A stretch of 59,059 nucleotides of DNA from Entamoeba invadens IP1 (GCF_000330505.1 NW_004443767.1:498716-557774); one strand, 5' to 3'; shown: positions 8,829-20,864, numbered from the stretch's first letter. Notes: generated by a model not told the origin, from the sequence alone. Numbers and translations are program-made.

Positions 8829-11800
8829 ATGTCCAAGACAGCTACTCTTTTACAATGGTGTAAAATCAACACCTCTGGATATAAATCCGTCAACATCACA
8901 TCATTCGAGCCGAACTCTTGGAAGGATGGTTTAGCATTTTGTGCACTCATCCACAAGTTCCATCCTGAAGCAATTGATTTCAATGCACTCGACAAAGCAA
9001 ACTACGACCATAACTTGACCTTAGCCTTCGACACATATGAAAAATTGGGTGTGCCAAAGTTGTTGGATGTCGAAGACTTAAATCGGTTGGACGAATTTGG
9101 GAAGAGTTGTATTGACAAATACTCAATTATGACATACGTCGGCGTAATAAACACGACTTTTGAATTCAACGGAACACACCACGAAGAAGGCGACCCACAA
9201 CCAAAAAAGACACCCCAACAAAATACGCAATATAAGGCTTACACATCGACAGCTGGTCCACCACCACGACCACACATTAAACGAATCGACCCAATGCAAC
9301 ACGCCGACCCAAGTAAAAGTGCTCCCAAAAGCCCACGCAAAAAGAGCACTGCTCCGTTTGTCTTTACCGTTATTATAGTTGGAGTTCGATTTAATTTGTC
9401 GTATAAAAGTGACTGGAAGAAACCAAGTTGAGGTGTGTGCCAAATGTGGACAATCGTTAGGGAATGATGTACTTGAGGCGCTTGGAAAGAAGTACCATCC
9501 AGACTGTTTTGGGTGTGTCAAGTGCTCGAGGAAATTGGGTGCGGACTTTGTCACGTTCGACAACTTGGCGTATTGTAAGGCTTGTGGGAAGTTGGAATGG
9601 GTGACCCGTCAGGCCAAAAAGAAGGTTGAACTTGCTGCCAAAAAGAAGACTGAAGATGATGACCTTAAAGTGAAAGAGTCCAAACGGTTGTACGAAGAGA
9701 AACAGAAAAAGGAGAAATTGGAGTTTGAGCAAAAACAGAAAGAAGAAAGGGAGAAACGCGAGAAAGAAATGGCGGAGAGGAAAAAGAGAGAGGAGGAGCA
9801 CAAAAAGGCGCTTGAAAAAGAAAAGAACGAGAGACTTGAGCGAAAAGAAATTAAGGAAAAGGAGAAGGCAGAGTTGGAAAAGAAGAACGAGCAAACAATA
9901 GCATTAAAGAAAAAGGAAGAGAACGAGCGCAAAGCTGTCATTGAAAAATCGACGCCGTCGAGTGTTGTGCAAAGCAAAAACTACACCCCCCTTCCGAAAA
10001 AACAACCCCCCGCCGAACCAGAGTGGAAAAGGAAACAACGTGAGGCGGAAGAAAAAAAGAAGGAGATGCAAGAAAAACTGAAAGCGATCAAACAAAAGCG
10101 AGACGCTGAAGCCGACGCAAAAAGAAAAGAAAATGAAGAAAAGCGAAAGGAAAAGGAGAGAAAGGAGAAAGCTGAGAAAGACCGACTTGAGAATGAAAGA
10201 CTCGAAAAGGAAAAGGCCGAGAAATTACGAGCTAAAATGGAAGAAGACAAAAAAATCGCAGAACAAAAGAGACAAGAAGAGCTGAAAAGGCAAGAAGAGG
10301 CGAAAAAAGCTGAAGAAATGAAACGGCAAGAGGAATTAAAGAAACAGGAAGAGATTCGAGCGCAACAAGAAAAGGCGAGACTTCAAAAGATCGAGGAACA
10401 AAAGAAAATTGAAGAACAAAAACGTAAAGCGGAAGAATTGAAACAACTAGAAGAAAGAAAGAAACAAGAAGAATTGAAAAAGGCCGAGGAAGAACGACAA
10501 CGCAAACTTATTGAAGAAGAAAAAGAACAAGAACGCAAAGCTGAACTTATGAGAAAGCAGAAAGAGGAGGCTGAGCGTAGAAAGCGAGAAGAAGAATCCC
10601 ACAAAAGAGAGTTGGAACGGCAAAGACGTGAGGCGGAGAGAAAGAAGAGGGAGGAAGAGTTTAACCGACAAGAAGAGATCCGAAAACAGAATGAAGCTCT
10701 AGAAAAGAAACGACAAGAGGATTTGCGCATCAAGAAAGAGAAAGAGCTTCAACGCATTGCCGAAGAGAAACACCGAAAGGAGCAAGAAGAGTTGAAACGG
10801 TTACAGGAAGCCGAGCGAATAAAAAGGGAAAAGGAGTTACAACAGAAGGCAATCGAAGAACAAAAACAAAAACAAATTGAGGAGCAAAAACGTGCTGAGG
10901 CTGAAAGAATCGCCGAAGCTGAAAAGCAAAAGAAAATTGCTGAGGAAAAAGCAAAAATTGAAGCTGAGAGGAAACGAATTGAAGAAGAACGTCGTCAAGA
11001 GGAGTTAGAGAGAATACGCGAGGCGGAGGAAGAGAAGAAGAGAGTGGCTGCTGAAGAAGCTGAGAACATTCGTAAAGAGAACATTAGAAAGAGGAGAGAC
11101 GAAGAGAAGCGGAAAATGGAAGAAAAGATGAGACAAGAAGAGGAAGTGAAAAAGAAGAAATGGGAGGAGATACAAAAGCGCAAACAAGAGGAAAAAGAAC
11201 GGCAAGAAAAACTCGAAACCGAGAGAAAAGAGCGCGAACAACAAATTCAACTTCAAAAGGAAGCGGAAGAGAAAAAGCGTGTTGCTTTACTTGAAGAGCA
11301 AAAGAAACAAAAACTCGTTGAAGAGCAGAAAGCAAGAGAATTGAAAGAACAACAAGAAAAGGCTGCGAAAGAAGAAAAGGCACGCCAAGACAAAATTGCT
11401 GCAAAAAAAGAGGCCCAGAGACAACGAGAAATCGAAGCACAAAAAGCTTTAGAAAAGCAACAATTGCAAGAAAAAAAGGAGAAAGAGCGATTGGCCAAAG
11501 AAGAGGAAAAGCGCAAAAAGAAAATTGCGGAGGAATTGGAACAGAAAAGACTCGAGGAAGAAGAAAAGAAGATCGAAGCCGAACTGAAACGTATTGAAGA
11601 AGAAGAACGCCAGGCACAAGAAAAAGAAGAACAAGAGAGGCGTGCCATTGCTGCTGAAGAGTTGAGAATCGCTGAACTTAAAAAGGCCGAAGACGAAAAA
11701 CAACGTATTGCAAACGAAGAGAGTGAAAGGAAGAAAAAGCTGGAGGAAGAGAAAGAACGAAAGGAGCTTGAAGAGAAACAGAAAAGAGAATTGGAAGAAT

Positions 11801-13518
11801 TTGAGAAGAAGCAGAAGGCCGACATGAAGGCGATGAGGAAGACACTTTCAATGCAACACAAAAAGGAACTCCCGAAACCACCACGTTCTGACGCTCAAAA
11901 GGAAGACATGGCGCCTTGTGTTCTCCAAATCAACATTCTTAAATTGACGAGTGTTAAATATGTCAAACACCCAATGTTCCAAGTCAAACTCGAAACAACA
12001 AATTCAAACACTCAAGTGCTGATTATAAATAAAGTCAATAGCGACATCGACAACAAGCTCTTCTTTAATGGTGTCAATTCCTTCTCTTCACTCACAATAT
12101 CCGTTTTCGAAGAAACGACGGGAATGACATTTGACGATCTCGTCATCAGTCTCTCCGACTTGAAACTGAATGAAGTAAAGAGTTGTATTGTTCCATTGAA
12201 AGACCCGGACCACCCCTGCGAACTCTCTTACACCGCGAAGTTGATTACAATGGTTGAGGGCATGCGACAAACTGCTTTGAACGTTTTGGATTTGAGAAAG
12301 GGAAGTCCACAAGAGGGTGTTTTTGACTTGAGAATCAACGGTCCAAAGGAGATGAAAGTACCACCCGGGGTCAAAGAAATATACTGTGTTGTTTCTGTTG
12401 GTCAACAAGCGCCGGTGCAAACACGTTCTTACATTCCGTCTGTCAATATTTGGAGTCAATTTTTGGCGTTTGACTGCAAACATGATGACCAAGTCAAAAT
12501 TGATATTTTCGGGAAGAAGAAATCGTTGTTCCAGACGACCGTAGTCCCCATGGGGAAAGTGGTGTTTGGGTTGAAGGGAGTCAAAACGGGGATCAAAGAA
12601 ATGTTGCTCAACATCTTCCCACAAAACGAAGAGAATGTCAGCGGGCAGCTGAACGTCTCGATGAACTACCAAGATAACACGGTTGAAGTCGAAGGCGCAG
12701 ACCCAACACTTTTGAAAACACTGAACGGCACATTTGATAAAATGGTTGTTGAGAGACAAGGTGATCTCGCCGATCTTGATGACAAAGAAGTTGACCAGAC
12801 GGATGTCAAGAATTGGGACGGGAAGGCTGGGTATCTCCTTTTGAAGTCTGAGAGGACTGGAAAGACGAAACGACGCTTCTTTTATTTGTTCCAATTCAGC
12901 AGAGAGCTTGTGTATTACAAAACGCAACAAATTCGATTTAATAAACAGCGAGAGGTTGGAGACGATACTGAAACACCAAAGGTGATCGATTTGGCGTTTT
13001 GTAAACTGTACGGTGTGGCGAACACGAACAAATTTGTACTGGAATCTCCGCACCGACGATACGTCATTGATACAACAGTACCCGAAGAGAAGGAGAGTTG
13101 GATGAAGCGCATAGATGATGAGTTGAAGTCGATCAAAGACTACACGAAACAAGATTCAACGATGTCAATGGAGAAATACGGTCGGTCGAGTTACGACATA
13201 CAAAGCGGAACTCTGTTGATGAAAAGAGACGACAAATTTTCGCCTGTATTTGTTGAGTTGCAGAGTGGGTTCATTTTTATATCGGAACCAAACTCGAAAC
13301 CGAAGAAGATGATCAGCAAGTTGAGTTTGTATAAATGTGGAATGTCCGAGTATGACCCAGAGAAGGTAGTCAACGCAATTCAAATAGATGACCAATACAA
13401 GAAGAGGGCGTTCATTTTTAAACTAGAGAATTTTGAGAAGATGCATTATTGGCTGAACGCGATTAAGTGGCAGCAATGTTTTATAGAAGAATGCATCGAC
13501 AACATCGTCATATTGTGA
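8829..13518 (+). CDS. CH-LIM-coiled-coil-C2-like-PH cytoskeletal scaffold protein (2 exons)
   Basis: Exons 8829-9355 and 9420-13518 are joined across a 64-nt intron beginning GTTTGT and ending GAAG; this is the phase-correct AG. The product is 1541 residues. A calponin-homology domain (about 3-105, with LLQWC and DGLAFCALIHKFHP) should bind actin or a partner. A proline-rich linker follows. A LIM zinc-finger domain (about 182-233) keeps all eight ligands: CAKC, H-PD-C, C-VK-C, C-KA-C. Residues about 245-985 are an almost uninterrupted E/K/R/Q-rich helix, a very long coiled coil or single alpha helix. Two C2-like beta regions follow (about 1006-1113 and 1142-1266), then tandem PH domains (about 1304-1410 and 1433-1529), expected to contact phosphoinositide membranes. 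The likely role is linking the actin cortex to membrane, by inference from the domains. The coil makes the opposite strand look open, but those frames are shadows. Confidence 0.85.
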
Positions 13519-13595
13519 TGAGTAAATTGACTAAATTGCTTTACATGTCATTATTTGTATAGATTTTTGAATTATAATGAATTAATTGATTTGGT

Positions 13596-13613
13596 GTATT
13601 TAAAATGAAGAAC
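13596..13613 (+). promoter_or_regulatory. Candidate core promoter (GTATTTAAA plus GAAC) of the 5-phosphatase gene
   Basis: GTATTTAAA at 13596-13604 and GAAC at 13610-13613 match the TATA-like and GAAC elements described for Entamoeba histolytica core promoters. They lie about 85-100 bp before the ATG at 13698. The elements are closer together than usual, and initiation cannot be shown from sequence. Confidence 0.4.
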
Positions 13614-13697
13614 TTATAAACAAGTCTGCCATCTTATGAGTAGTGGAATACAAAATATTATAGTTTTAATTATTATATAATTAATTAATTAGAAGCA

Positions 13698-15752
13698 ATG
13701 AAAAACCAGAAAACTAAAAATGTACTAATGAACGTTGTTCCGGCCGAAGAGATAGAACGTTACTCTGAAGACCCATTCAATTGGCGTGTGATTCGGCTCA
13801 GAGAACGTTCTAATGAGTACTCTGTCCGCAAGGATTATACAGTGACTATGGTGACGTATAACATAAACGAGAAAATGATCGAACCAAAAGGATTTGCATA
13901 CATCCTCGACTCTCAAAAAGAAGCAACCGACTTTCTCTTTATCGCAGTTGAAGAGATCGATATGAGCGTCACCGGATTTTTAAAGGGAAGTGCACTCACA
14001 CCAAAAGCTGTTGACTTGTCGTATAACGTCCAAAGTGGACTTGCGGCATTGAACAAAGCGAAGTACACCAAACTCACTGTTCTTCAATTAGGCGGAGTCG
14101 TTTTGATGGGGTTTTGTAAGGAAGAGATTCGAGACAAAGTAAAGGAGGAAGGATCCGGGTGCGAGGCAGTGGGTGCGATGGGTATAATGGCAAACAAAGG
14201 AGGGATAGCGTATTCATTCAAAATACATGACACACAGATTTGTGTAGTTGGAGCGCACTTAGCTGCGATGCAAGGGGAAGTGGAGAAGCGCAATTCCAAC
14301 TTTAATGATATCTTCCACAACATTGTGATATTCCCAATCAACGAAAGCGCGGAGTTTAAACGCAAAACTATAGAGAGCCATGACATTGTGTTTTGGATGG
14401 GAGATTTGAATTATCGACTTGACGAAGAAGACAGTGTCATTCGCGAGAAGATCAAGAGTAAAACAGCGTATGAATTAGTGCCTGAAAAAGATCAGCTCGT
14501 TGTACAAAGACGAATAGTCCCACTTCTTGGTCAATTCACGGAGGCTCCTATCAACTTTTTGCCGACTTATAAATTTGTTATTGGGACACAAGAATACCAC
14601 GAAAAGAGAAAGCCTGCGTACTGCGACAGAGTGTTGTTTAAGTGTGAAAAGGGGTTGAGTGTGTCGTGTTATGACTATCTTTCAAAACCCGACTTAATAG
14701 AGTCGGACCACAAGCCGGTCAAGGGATGTTTCCGGTTTGAAACGCGAAGCATTATCCCCGAGAAGTATAAAAACGTCGAGAAAGAACTTGTCGATATGGA
14801 AGACAAACTCCTCAAGATTGTGAAGCCATCTGTTGCGATAGACAGACAGGAATTCACTGTGGAAGTGTATCCATACCAAAGGACAGACGTTGTGTTGTTG
14901 GCACAGAACGACGGGAATGTTAAAGCCAATGTTTGTATTCGAGACCCAAAGTTGGAGAAGAGTGGAGGGTTTCCGTCATGGCTGAAAGTCACGCCGAACA
15001 AATTTGAGTTTTCAAAGAACGACATTTTACCGAAGAGCGTGACATTCAGTTTTTTGTTTGATTTTGTGGAGCACATGGAAATGTTCCAAAAGGGAGAAAA
15101 GAACTTTTTGTTGGTGTTTGAGATCCAAGGAGGAAAGACTCTGTTCATTACTTTCAAAATTGTGTTGAAAAAGACGTGTCTCTGCAAATCAATAGAAGAC
15201 CTAAACAAACATTCGAATGGGTATGTCTTAAATCAACCCAACTCCACGAACCAAATCATCCCTAAAGAGGTCTGGAGACTCTGTGGATTCATTGTGCCAC
15301 ATTTGGGGGAGAAAAATTTGTTCACGACATTCCCATCAGAAGAGAACACACAAAGCTATTTGGACATATTAAGGGCTTTGGATTTACACGAAGAGTTTAA
15401 GAAGAATACCGACGTGAAAAGAGTCATTGAATTCTTGGCAGTCTTCTTAATGAATTTAACAGAATCAATTATTCCATCAAGTCTGTATGATCAAGTCGTA
15501 CTATCAAGTGATAAAGTCGAAGTCGATTCTGAAAGGTTCTTCGTGAGAAATAAGAACCAAATGCCCACATGCAATTACAATTTGTTTGTCTACATGATTT
15601 CATTCATTAAAGAAGTCCTAAAGAAAAATGGCGAACTTGTCTCTGAAAATGTTATTAGGTACTTCACTCATTCGTTCGTTAGACCAGCTGACGGTGTGAA
15701 GAGACAGTGTGATGCTCGTAATATTGAGAAGTTCCTCCTCAAATTTGTCTAA
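13698..15752 (+). CDS. OCRL/INPP5B-type inositol polyphosphate 5-phosphatase with RhoGAP-like domain
   Basis: A 684-residue enzyme expected to remove the 5-phosphate from PI(4,5)P2 or PI(3,4,5)P3 on endosomal, Golgi or phagosomal membranes. The catalytic domain (about 45-345) shows TYNINE, EEIDM (family form QEVDM), GAHLAA, WMGDLNYRL at about 232, PTYKF, PAYCDRVL at about 305 and ESDHKPV at about 335. These are the substrate, metal and catalytic motifs of the family. An ASH-like beta domain (about 350-500) follows, then a C-terminal RhoGAP-like domain (about 520-684). The RhoGAP part shows no obvious arginine finger where one would be expected (NLFTTFPSEEN), as in human OCRL, whose RhoGAP domain is also inactive. 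No PH domain precedes the phosphatase. Spacing to the preceding gene is 179 bp, with a candidate core promoter in between. Confidence 0.92.
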   Translation: MKNQKTKNVLMNVVPAEEIERYSEDPFNWRVIRLRERSNEYSVRKDYTVTMVTYNINEKMIEPKGFAYILDSQKEATDFLFIAVEEIDMSVTGFLKGSALTPKAVDLSYNVQSGLAALNKAKYTKLTVLQLGGVVLMGFCKEEIRDKVKEEGSGCEAVGAMGIMANKGGIAYSFKIHDTQICVVGAHLAAMQGEVEKRNSNFNDIFHNIVIFPINESAEFKRKTIESHDIVFWMGDLNYRLDEEDSVIREKIKSKTAYELVPEKDQLVVQRRIVPLLGQFTEAPINFLPTYKFVIGTQEYHEKRKPAYCDRVLFKCEKGLSVSCYDYLSKPDLIESDHKPVKGCFRFETRSIIPEKYKNVEKELVDMEDKLLKIVKPSVAIDRQEFTVEVYPYQRTDVVLLAQNDGNVKANVCIRDPKLEKSGGFPSWLKVTPNKFEFSKNDILPKSVTFSFLFDFVEHMEMFQKGEKNFLLVFEIQGGKTLFITFKIVLKKTCLCKSIEDLNKHSNGYVLNQPNSTNQIIPKEVWRLCGFIVPHLGEKNLFTTFPSEENTQSYLDILRALDLHEEFKKNTDVKRVIEFLAVFLMNLTESIIPSSLYDQVVLSSDKVEVDSERFFVRNKNQMPTCNYNLFVYMISFIKEVLKKNGELVSENVIRYFTHSFVRPADGVKRQCDARNIEKFLLKFV

Positions 15753-16042
15753 ATCTAAACCATTCTTATACTGGAATTTATCTTTAGCGCAATCATTTTT
15801 ATAGTTGTTTTATAGTATTTTTGTTGTTTTTTGACTTCTGTGGTTCAAATGGTAAAACTATAAATTATAACACTTTAAATTAATAACAATACTATACGAA
15901 AGATCAATTTACTCAAAAAATTAGTCATCACTTTCATCTTTTTGTATCGATCAAATAGATTCTAATAAAAATTCCAATAAAAAAGTTAATAAAAAAACCT
16001 CAAAAAAATCTTTAAGTTAACTAAAAAATTAAGAAGAAGTCG

Positions 16043-16896
16043 ATGGAGTTTGGCGACGATCAAGACTTTGTGACATTTGAGATGGGCAATTTTGAGGGCC
16101 AGGAGTTAAACCTTGATACTCCGGATGTTGTGTACCCAATAAATATACCAGCCCCAGTTGTTCCCGTTGGGTTTCAAAAGGTAGCGTCACCCATCCCTCC
16201 ACCAACAAAGATCACAAACTTGGAAAAGAGTGAGTCACCAAATCCACAAGTCAAAGACATCCACAATTCGACACCAACACCAGTGATAGCTTCGCCAATA
16301 CCTAACAACATAAGAGGATTTGAAAATGTCGAGGACAAACCTTTTGAAAACGAACCACCTTTACTTGAAGAGTTGGGGATCGACTTTAAAGTGATTGGGA
16401 AGAGGATTGTAACGAAGTTAAACCCATTGACCAAAAACGACGACTATGAAAGTGACGTTATCGGCTCGTTGTTCTTCGGGTTGTTACTTGGCGTTGCGAT
16501 TTTGCTCACCGGGAAGTTCAGATTTGGGTATGTCTTTGGATTCACCTTTGTCGGGTCATTTGCCGAGTATTTTGTTTTAAGCCTTCTTTCTGTGAAGAAA
16601 TTGGATTTCTCTGTGGTATTAACCAATTTGGGGTATTCATCATACCCACTCGTTGTTCTTGCAGTGGCCTCTGTATTTGTGTCGTTTGTCATTTAATTCA
16701 ATTTGATTCAAGAATATGAATAACTTGAAGGAATAAGACTATACTTTCCATCATCGCGATCTCTGGAATAGCATGGTGCACACTATCAAGTAGCAGATTC
16801 TTTGCTAATATCCAGGAAATTACAGACAAAAAGTTGTTGGTTGCATATCCCATGGCGTTGTATTTCATCCTCTTTGTTTTGCTTGTCATGTTCTGA
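16043..16896 (+). CDS. Yip1-family Golgi membrane protein (YIPF5-like), 2 exons
   Basis: Exons 16043-16683 and 16731-16896 join across a 47-nt intron (GTTTGT to GAAG), giving 268 residues, close to the 257 of human YIPF5. The N-terminal ~105 residues are cytosolic, proline-rich and disordered. PLLEELGIDFKVIGKRI followed by LNPLT is the family signature just before the membrane. Five hydrophobic segments follow. The last two come from exon 2, whose SSSRFF and VAYPMALYF correspond to conserved YIPF5 segments. Yip1 proteins bind di-prenylated Rab GTPases and Yif1 and act in ER-to-Golgi transport. Without splicing, the frame would stop after the third segment and lack the family's C-terminus, which supports the intron. 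Other Yip1 family members are less likely because of the LLEELGI motif. Confidence 0.9.
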
Positions 16897-18671
16897 TGGA
16901 GGGCAGCTTTATTTAAGGAATTATAAAAAAGTGATTATCTTATGCACTTGAATTTCTTATTTGTATTAATAACAGGTATATGGTGTCTATGAACCATAAA
17001 CTCCATACTATAACATAACTATCATTGAATTATTGAATTATTGGTATAAATAGAATAGGCACTTTTGTATTTAATTAAAGAGACTCTTATAGTTTTATTT
17101 AATAACAAAATCTAAAAATAAACAATTCTTTCCTTTTATTAACTATTTTAAATTAAAAATTACTAAATCGTATAAGCCGAAATAACTTTGATTCTTCCAA
17201 CTTATAAAATATTTATTACAATATTAAGAATCAGTTAGACTCCTTTTTATTTACCAATATATAAATTTAATGTTAAATATATATACCAATTCATATTCTG
17301 CTGATATATATCAGCAGAATAAACAGTCTGATTTTTTGAATTTTGTTGTTTCTTATACAGACCGAGTAAATAAATATTGGAGGGCATGTTATACTTGCCA
17401 TTTTGTTGGTTTTTGAAATAAAGTATATTTGAAATTGAATTTATTGTCACAGTGATTTAAAAACTCATTAGTTTTCTCTTTGGGGTCATTTGATACATCA
17501 TAATATTTGACAAAGTAATCATCAATTATATTGCAACAGTATAAACATGTTTATTTTATATGTTGGATGTTTAAAATAAAATTATAATTACATTTTACCT
17601 ATTTTACAACAATTTTATCTTTTTTATTATTTACTTAGTAAATTATAAGAAAAAAAAACAAATGCCAGAGCTTCACATTTTATGTTTTAATTGTGTTTTA
17701 ATAAATAAATAATTATATCATTTATTATTTTTCAAAACTATTATCTTTGTTTTTATAACTAATTCAGTAAAACAATAGTTTGTTATACCTATAAAAATAT
17801 ACATGATAGTTTTCAAATCTTAGCTAAATTACCTTTGAATCTAAGCTTTTTTAATAATAGATTTAATTTATTGTTTTAGTAACATTCAATACAATACTTT
17901 TTTTACGGCAAATTTTATTATCTTTCACCAACTACTCCAAAAATATTCCATTTTGAATACCAACTAACAGAAATATACCACATATCACCTTAACTTTTTG
18001 CTACAAACACCCCTTTATTTTAAAATAGATTTTATAAAAAATTAAACGTTATAAGAACTTTACAATAGCAATCTTTATAATAACACAAAGTCCAAATTTC
18101 TAATTTTTTATTTTTGTTATTAATTTTTATTATAACAAAAAGTTATTTTAAGAAAATTAGTTATTAAATTAATAAAAACTATTAATAACTAAAATTGTTT
18201 TGTTTTGTGTTTCAAGAAAGCGTATTTGTCTAACTCCTTCTTTTTTAAACAACTCCACAGACTCAAGAATATCACTAAATTGGTATAGAATATAAATATA
18301 GCAATTTATGTTATTTCTTATTACAATAATAATGAAACAATATTAATATAACATATATATTATATCTTAAATTAATTTTATTATTTTTATTTCCAAAAAC
18401 TGTCTTTTGGTGATAAACAATCAATATTGCTGTTTTTTACCCAAATTTAGTGTCTGAAATCTTTTTTTAATTATTGTAAAAATGCCACACCAACAAGTCT
18501 AAACCAACCAACCAATTATATAAAAGTGTTACCATCTTGTTTTTTTTGTCTGCTATGATATATGTCTTTCGCCAAAGTATACCCTTCCAACACAGTTTCA
18601 TTTTTATTCCAATGAATAGTTCTAGAGAAAATAAATTGTAAGTTCACCTCTCGGAATTCAAAACAGAGGTC
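16897..18671. other. Long AT-rich intergenic region
   Basis: About 1.8 kb between the Yip1-like and RGS genes. It is A/T-dominated with short open frames that look like chance. The only distinct structure is the perfect palindrome at 17295-17320. From about 18500 onward composition becomes more mixed, which probably marks the 5' region of the RGS gene. Confidence 0.55.
17295..17320. repeat. Perfect 26-bp palindrome
   Basis: Two copies of ATTCTGCTGATA, in opposite orientation, meet at a central TA to form an uninterrupted 26-bp palindrome centred between 17307 and 17308. It lies in otherwise structureless AT-rich DNA. It could form a cruciform, be a dimeric-protein binding site, or be an element remnant. 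No function is visible. Confidence 0.8.
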
Positions 18672-20864
18672 ATGCTGAAAGATAGGATTTCGCGTCTGAG
18701 TCGGGATGGGGATATGCTCTTCACAAAGGACAAACAAATCTGTGAACAGTTCAAGCGCAATGCTTCAAACCTTTTATCTGATATCAAAACGCTGACTTTC
18801 ACTATTAAAACGACGATGAATTTGATCCAAAAAATTAACACACAAATTGGTAACCTGTACACGGGAAGTGACTCAATTATTGCCGACGAACTCAAACAAT
18901 TTCTAGCGTCGACGGAGAGTATGGAAATCACGTCACTTCCATTAATTGAGAAAGAGGTCGACTGTTGTGAGGCGTCACTCAAAGAGTTCACCAAGAAGTC
19001 TTCCAAACTATCGAACGACGAATTGAAGGCACTTATAGAGCAAAGATTTGATAATTTAGATCCTTGCATTTTACTTGTTTGTGCTCTATTTTTATTTAGT
19101 TTAATAAGTGTTATGTTTAATTAATGCGTGACAATTTAGTATATGAAAACTGTCATCAACTTCGAAGGTGAGAAGGCAAACTCATTTAAGAAAATATTGT
19201 ACTACGCCGTTCAAGATGGGTTAAGTGTACCAAAAGGGCTCAAACTCTTATCAACATTTCAGTCCATTGCAGACAGCCGAGTGGGGAGTTTGTACTTAGA
19301 AAAGTATTTAAAAGAGTCGAACGAAGAACGATTGATCCAATTTTATCGAGCAGTTTTACTCTATCGCAACATCAAAACTGAAAATGTGAGGAGTTGGGTG
19401 TGTCGTGAGATCTTTGAGGAATTCATCAGTGTTGGTTCTGTCAAGGAAATTCCACTTCAAGAAAACACACGCAACAAAATTATATTGCGATATGCACAAG
19501 GGTTTTCAAATGACATTTTTGATGAAGCGTGTCGAGCCATTTTGGACTTAATGATGAAGAAGAATGTCTTTGAGAATTTCCAAAAGTCGGCGTATTTTAA
19601 ACCCTTAATTAATCGAATAACACCACTTGGTGAAAACGTGGAGAACGTCGATGTGGTGTGTGGTGTAGAGACTTATGTTCAAGTAGCAAAGATGTTAAGT
19701 CCATTTAACTTAGTAGAGTATACGGACATATTTGTGAATAAAGGGTATACTATGCCACAAATTATGCCACTCGTAACAGACAAATTCATACACAAAATTG
19801 CGCGAAATAATGTTGACAGAAAACACTTACTTGACTTCTCTAAATTAGCAAAGGAGACTGAAATAGAAGCATCTTCTTTACTCACAAAAGAGGCGATAAC
19901 TAAAGTCCAAACCATCAGCGACGACTTTGTGAAATTCATTGAAGAAACATTTAATAATTTGCGACAAACCCTCGATTTTCTGAATTACACGAAAACAGTG
20001 CCAAAGGACGAATTGTCTGTTGCTCAAATTCAAGAGAAAAGCGAAAACGCGTTTTTAGAGTTAAATGCAAAGCACCATGTTGCGTATCGAATGTTAAAGA
20101 AGTGTGGAAATCTTCAAGAACTTGAACCACTTCTTCCTCAGATCGTTGAGGCTTTACTCTGTCTAATGATCGATGAGCATCTTGGGGATTATAATGCATC
20201 AAATCATTGGAAAACACAAATCAAAATGCCACAGCGGTCAGTTCTACGAGTCAATCGACTTGTCCAAAAAGGGCAGAAACAGTTGTCTAAAGACGACGAA
20301 AATATACAACCGAAGAAACAATTGAATGAGAGAAACGATCAAATTGAAGACGAAGAAGAAGATATTATGGACAAATTGAAGATGATTGGAACATTCAGAA
20401 AAGCAACTGAAAAAGATCTTAGACTGTCGTTGCAAAGTCATTTGGATGAGAAAGTCACTCAATCAGAAAAACTCGAGACGAAATTGAGTCAAACTATTCT
20501 GACGATTAAATCGACTATATTACCTAAGATCTCGAACATGAAACAGCAGCTGATGAATCTCAATCGGGAAAAAGACTACATTGATATCGAAAAGGATTTG
20601 ATCCTTCTGAATAAATTTGTCGAATTGGTCGGTGAGAAAATCGCAACACCGAACCTCATTAAAAACAATAAGTTCGACGTCAAGGCAAATGACTCGACTT
20701 TGAGGAAAAAAGTGAACGAAGCACTCAACGAACTCGAGTCCGTCCAAATCTCGTCAGACGCCATTTTAGAGGAATTAACTAACTTGCTTGTGCAAGTGCG
20801 AACAACTAATACCACTGCAGTGAAGTACCAGAATCTTGTGACGAAGTTAGCTAATGTATTGTGA
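18672..20864 (+). CDS. RGS-domain protein with N-terminal coiled coil (2 exons)
   Basis: Exons 18672-19076 and 19140-20864 join in phase 0 across a 63-nt intron (GTTTGT to TTTAG), giving 709 residues. Residues 1-135 are helical, possibly a BAR-like or simple coiled-coil segment. After the junction (LDPCILL then YMKTVINFEG) comes a helical block, with an RGS domain at about 160-295: FQSIADSRVGSLYLEKYLKE, RLIQFYRAV, VCREIFEEFI, IFDEACRAILDLM and FQKSAYF follow the RGS helix order. RGS domains speed GTP hydrolysis by heterotrimeric G-alpha, and Entamoeba has heterotrimeric G proteins. The rest (about 320-709) is mostly helical and charged with coiled-coil potential. Without splicing, exon 1 would end in a false hydrophobic tail. 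The RGS call is made on pattern and is moderately sure. Confidence 0.72.

Noticed and set aside
9356..9378. A 23-nt intron (GTTTGT to TATTATAG) in the CH-LIM gene
   Set aside because: Too short for splicing and it would put the LIM exon out of frame; the acceptor at 9419 fits phase and gives 64 nt.
9379..9381. Separate start of a LIM protein at 9379
   Set aside because: The codon is TTG and lies inside the intron; the LIM domain belongs to the CH gene.
9457..11884. Many long minus-strand frames rich in F, L and S
   Set aside because: They mirror the GAA/AAG-rich coiled-coil codons of the CH-LIM gene; the same applies opposite eIF5B at 30694-31678.
17247..17450. 67-codon minus-strand frame in the long spacer
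   Set aside because: Composition is that of random A/T DNA and it overlaps the palindrome; no supporting feature.
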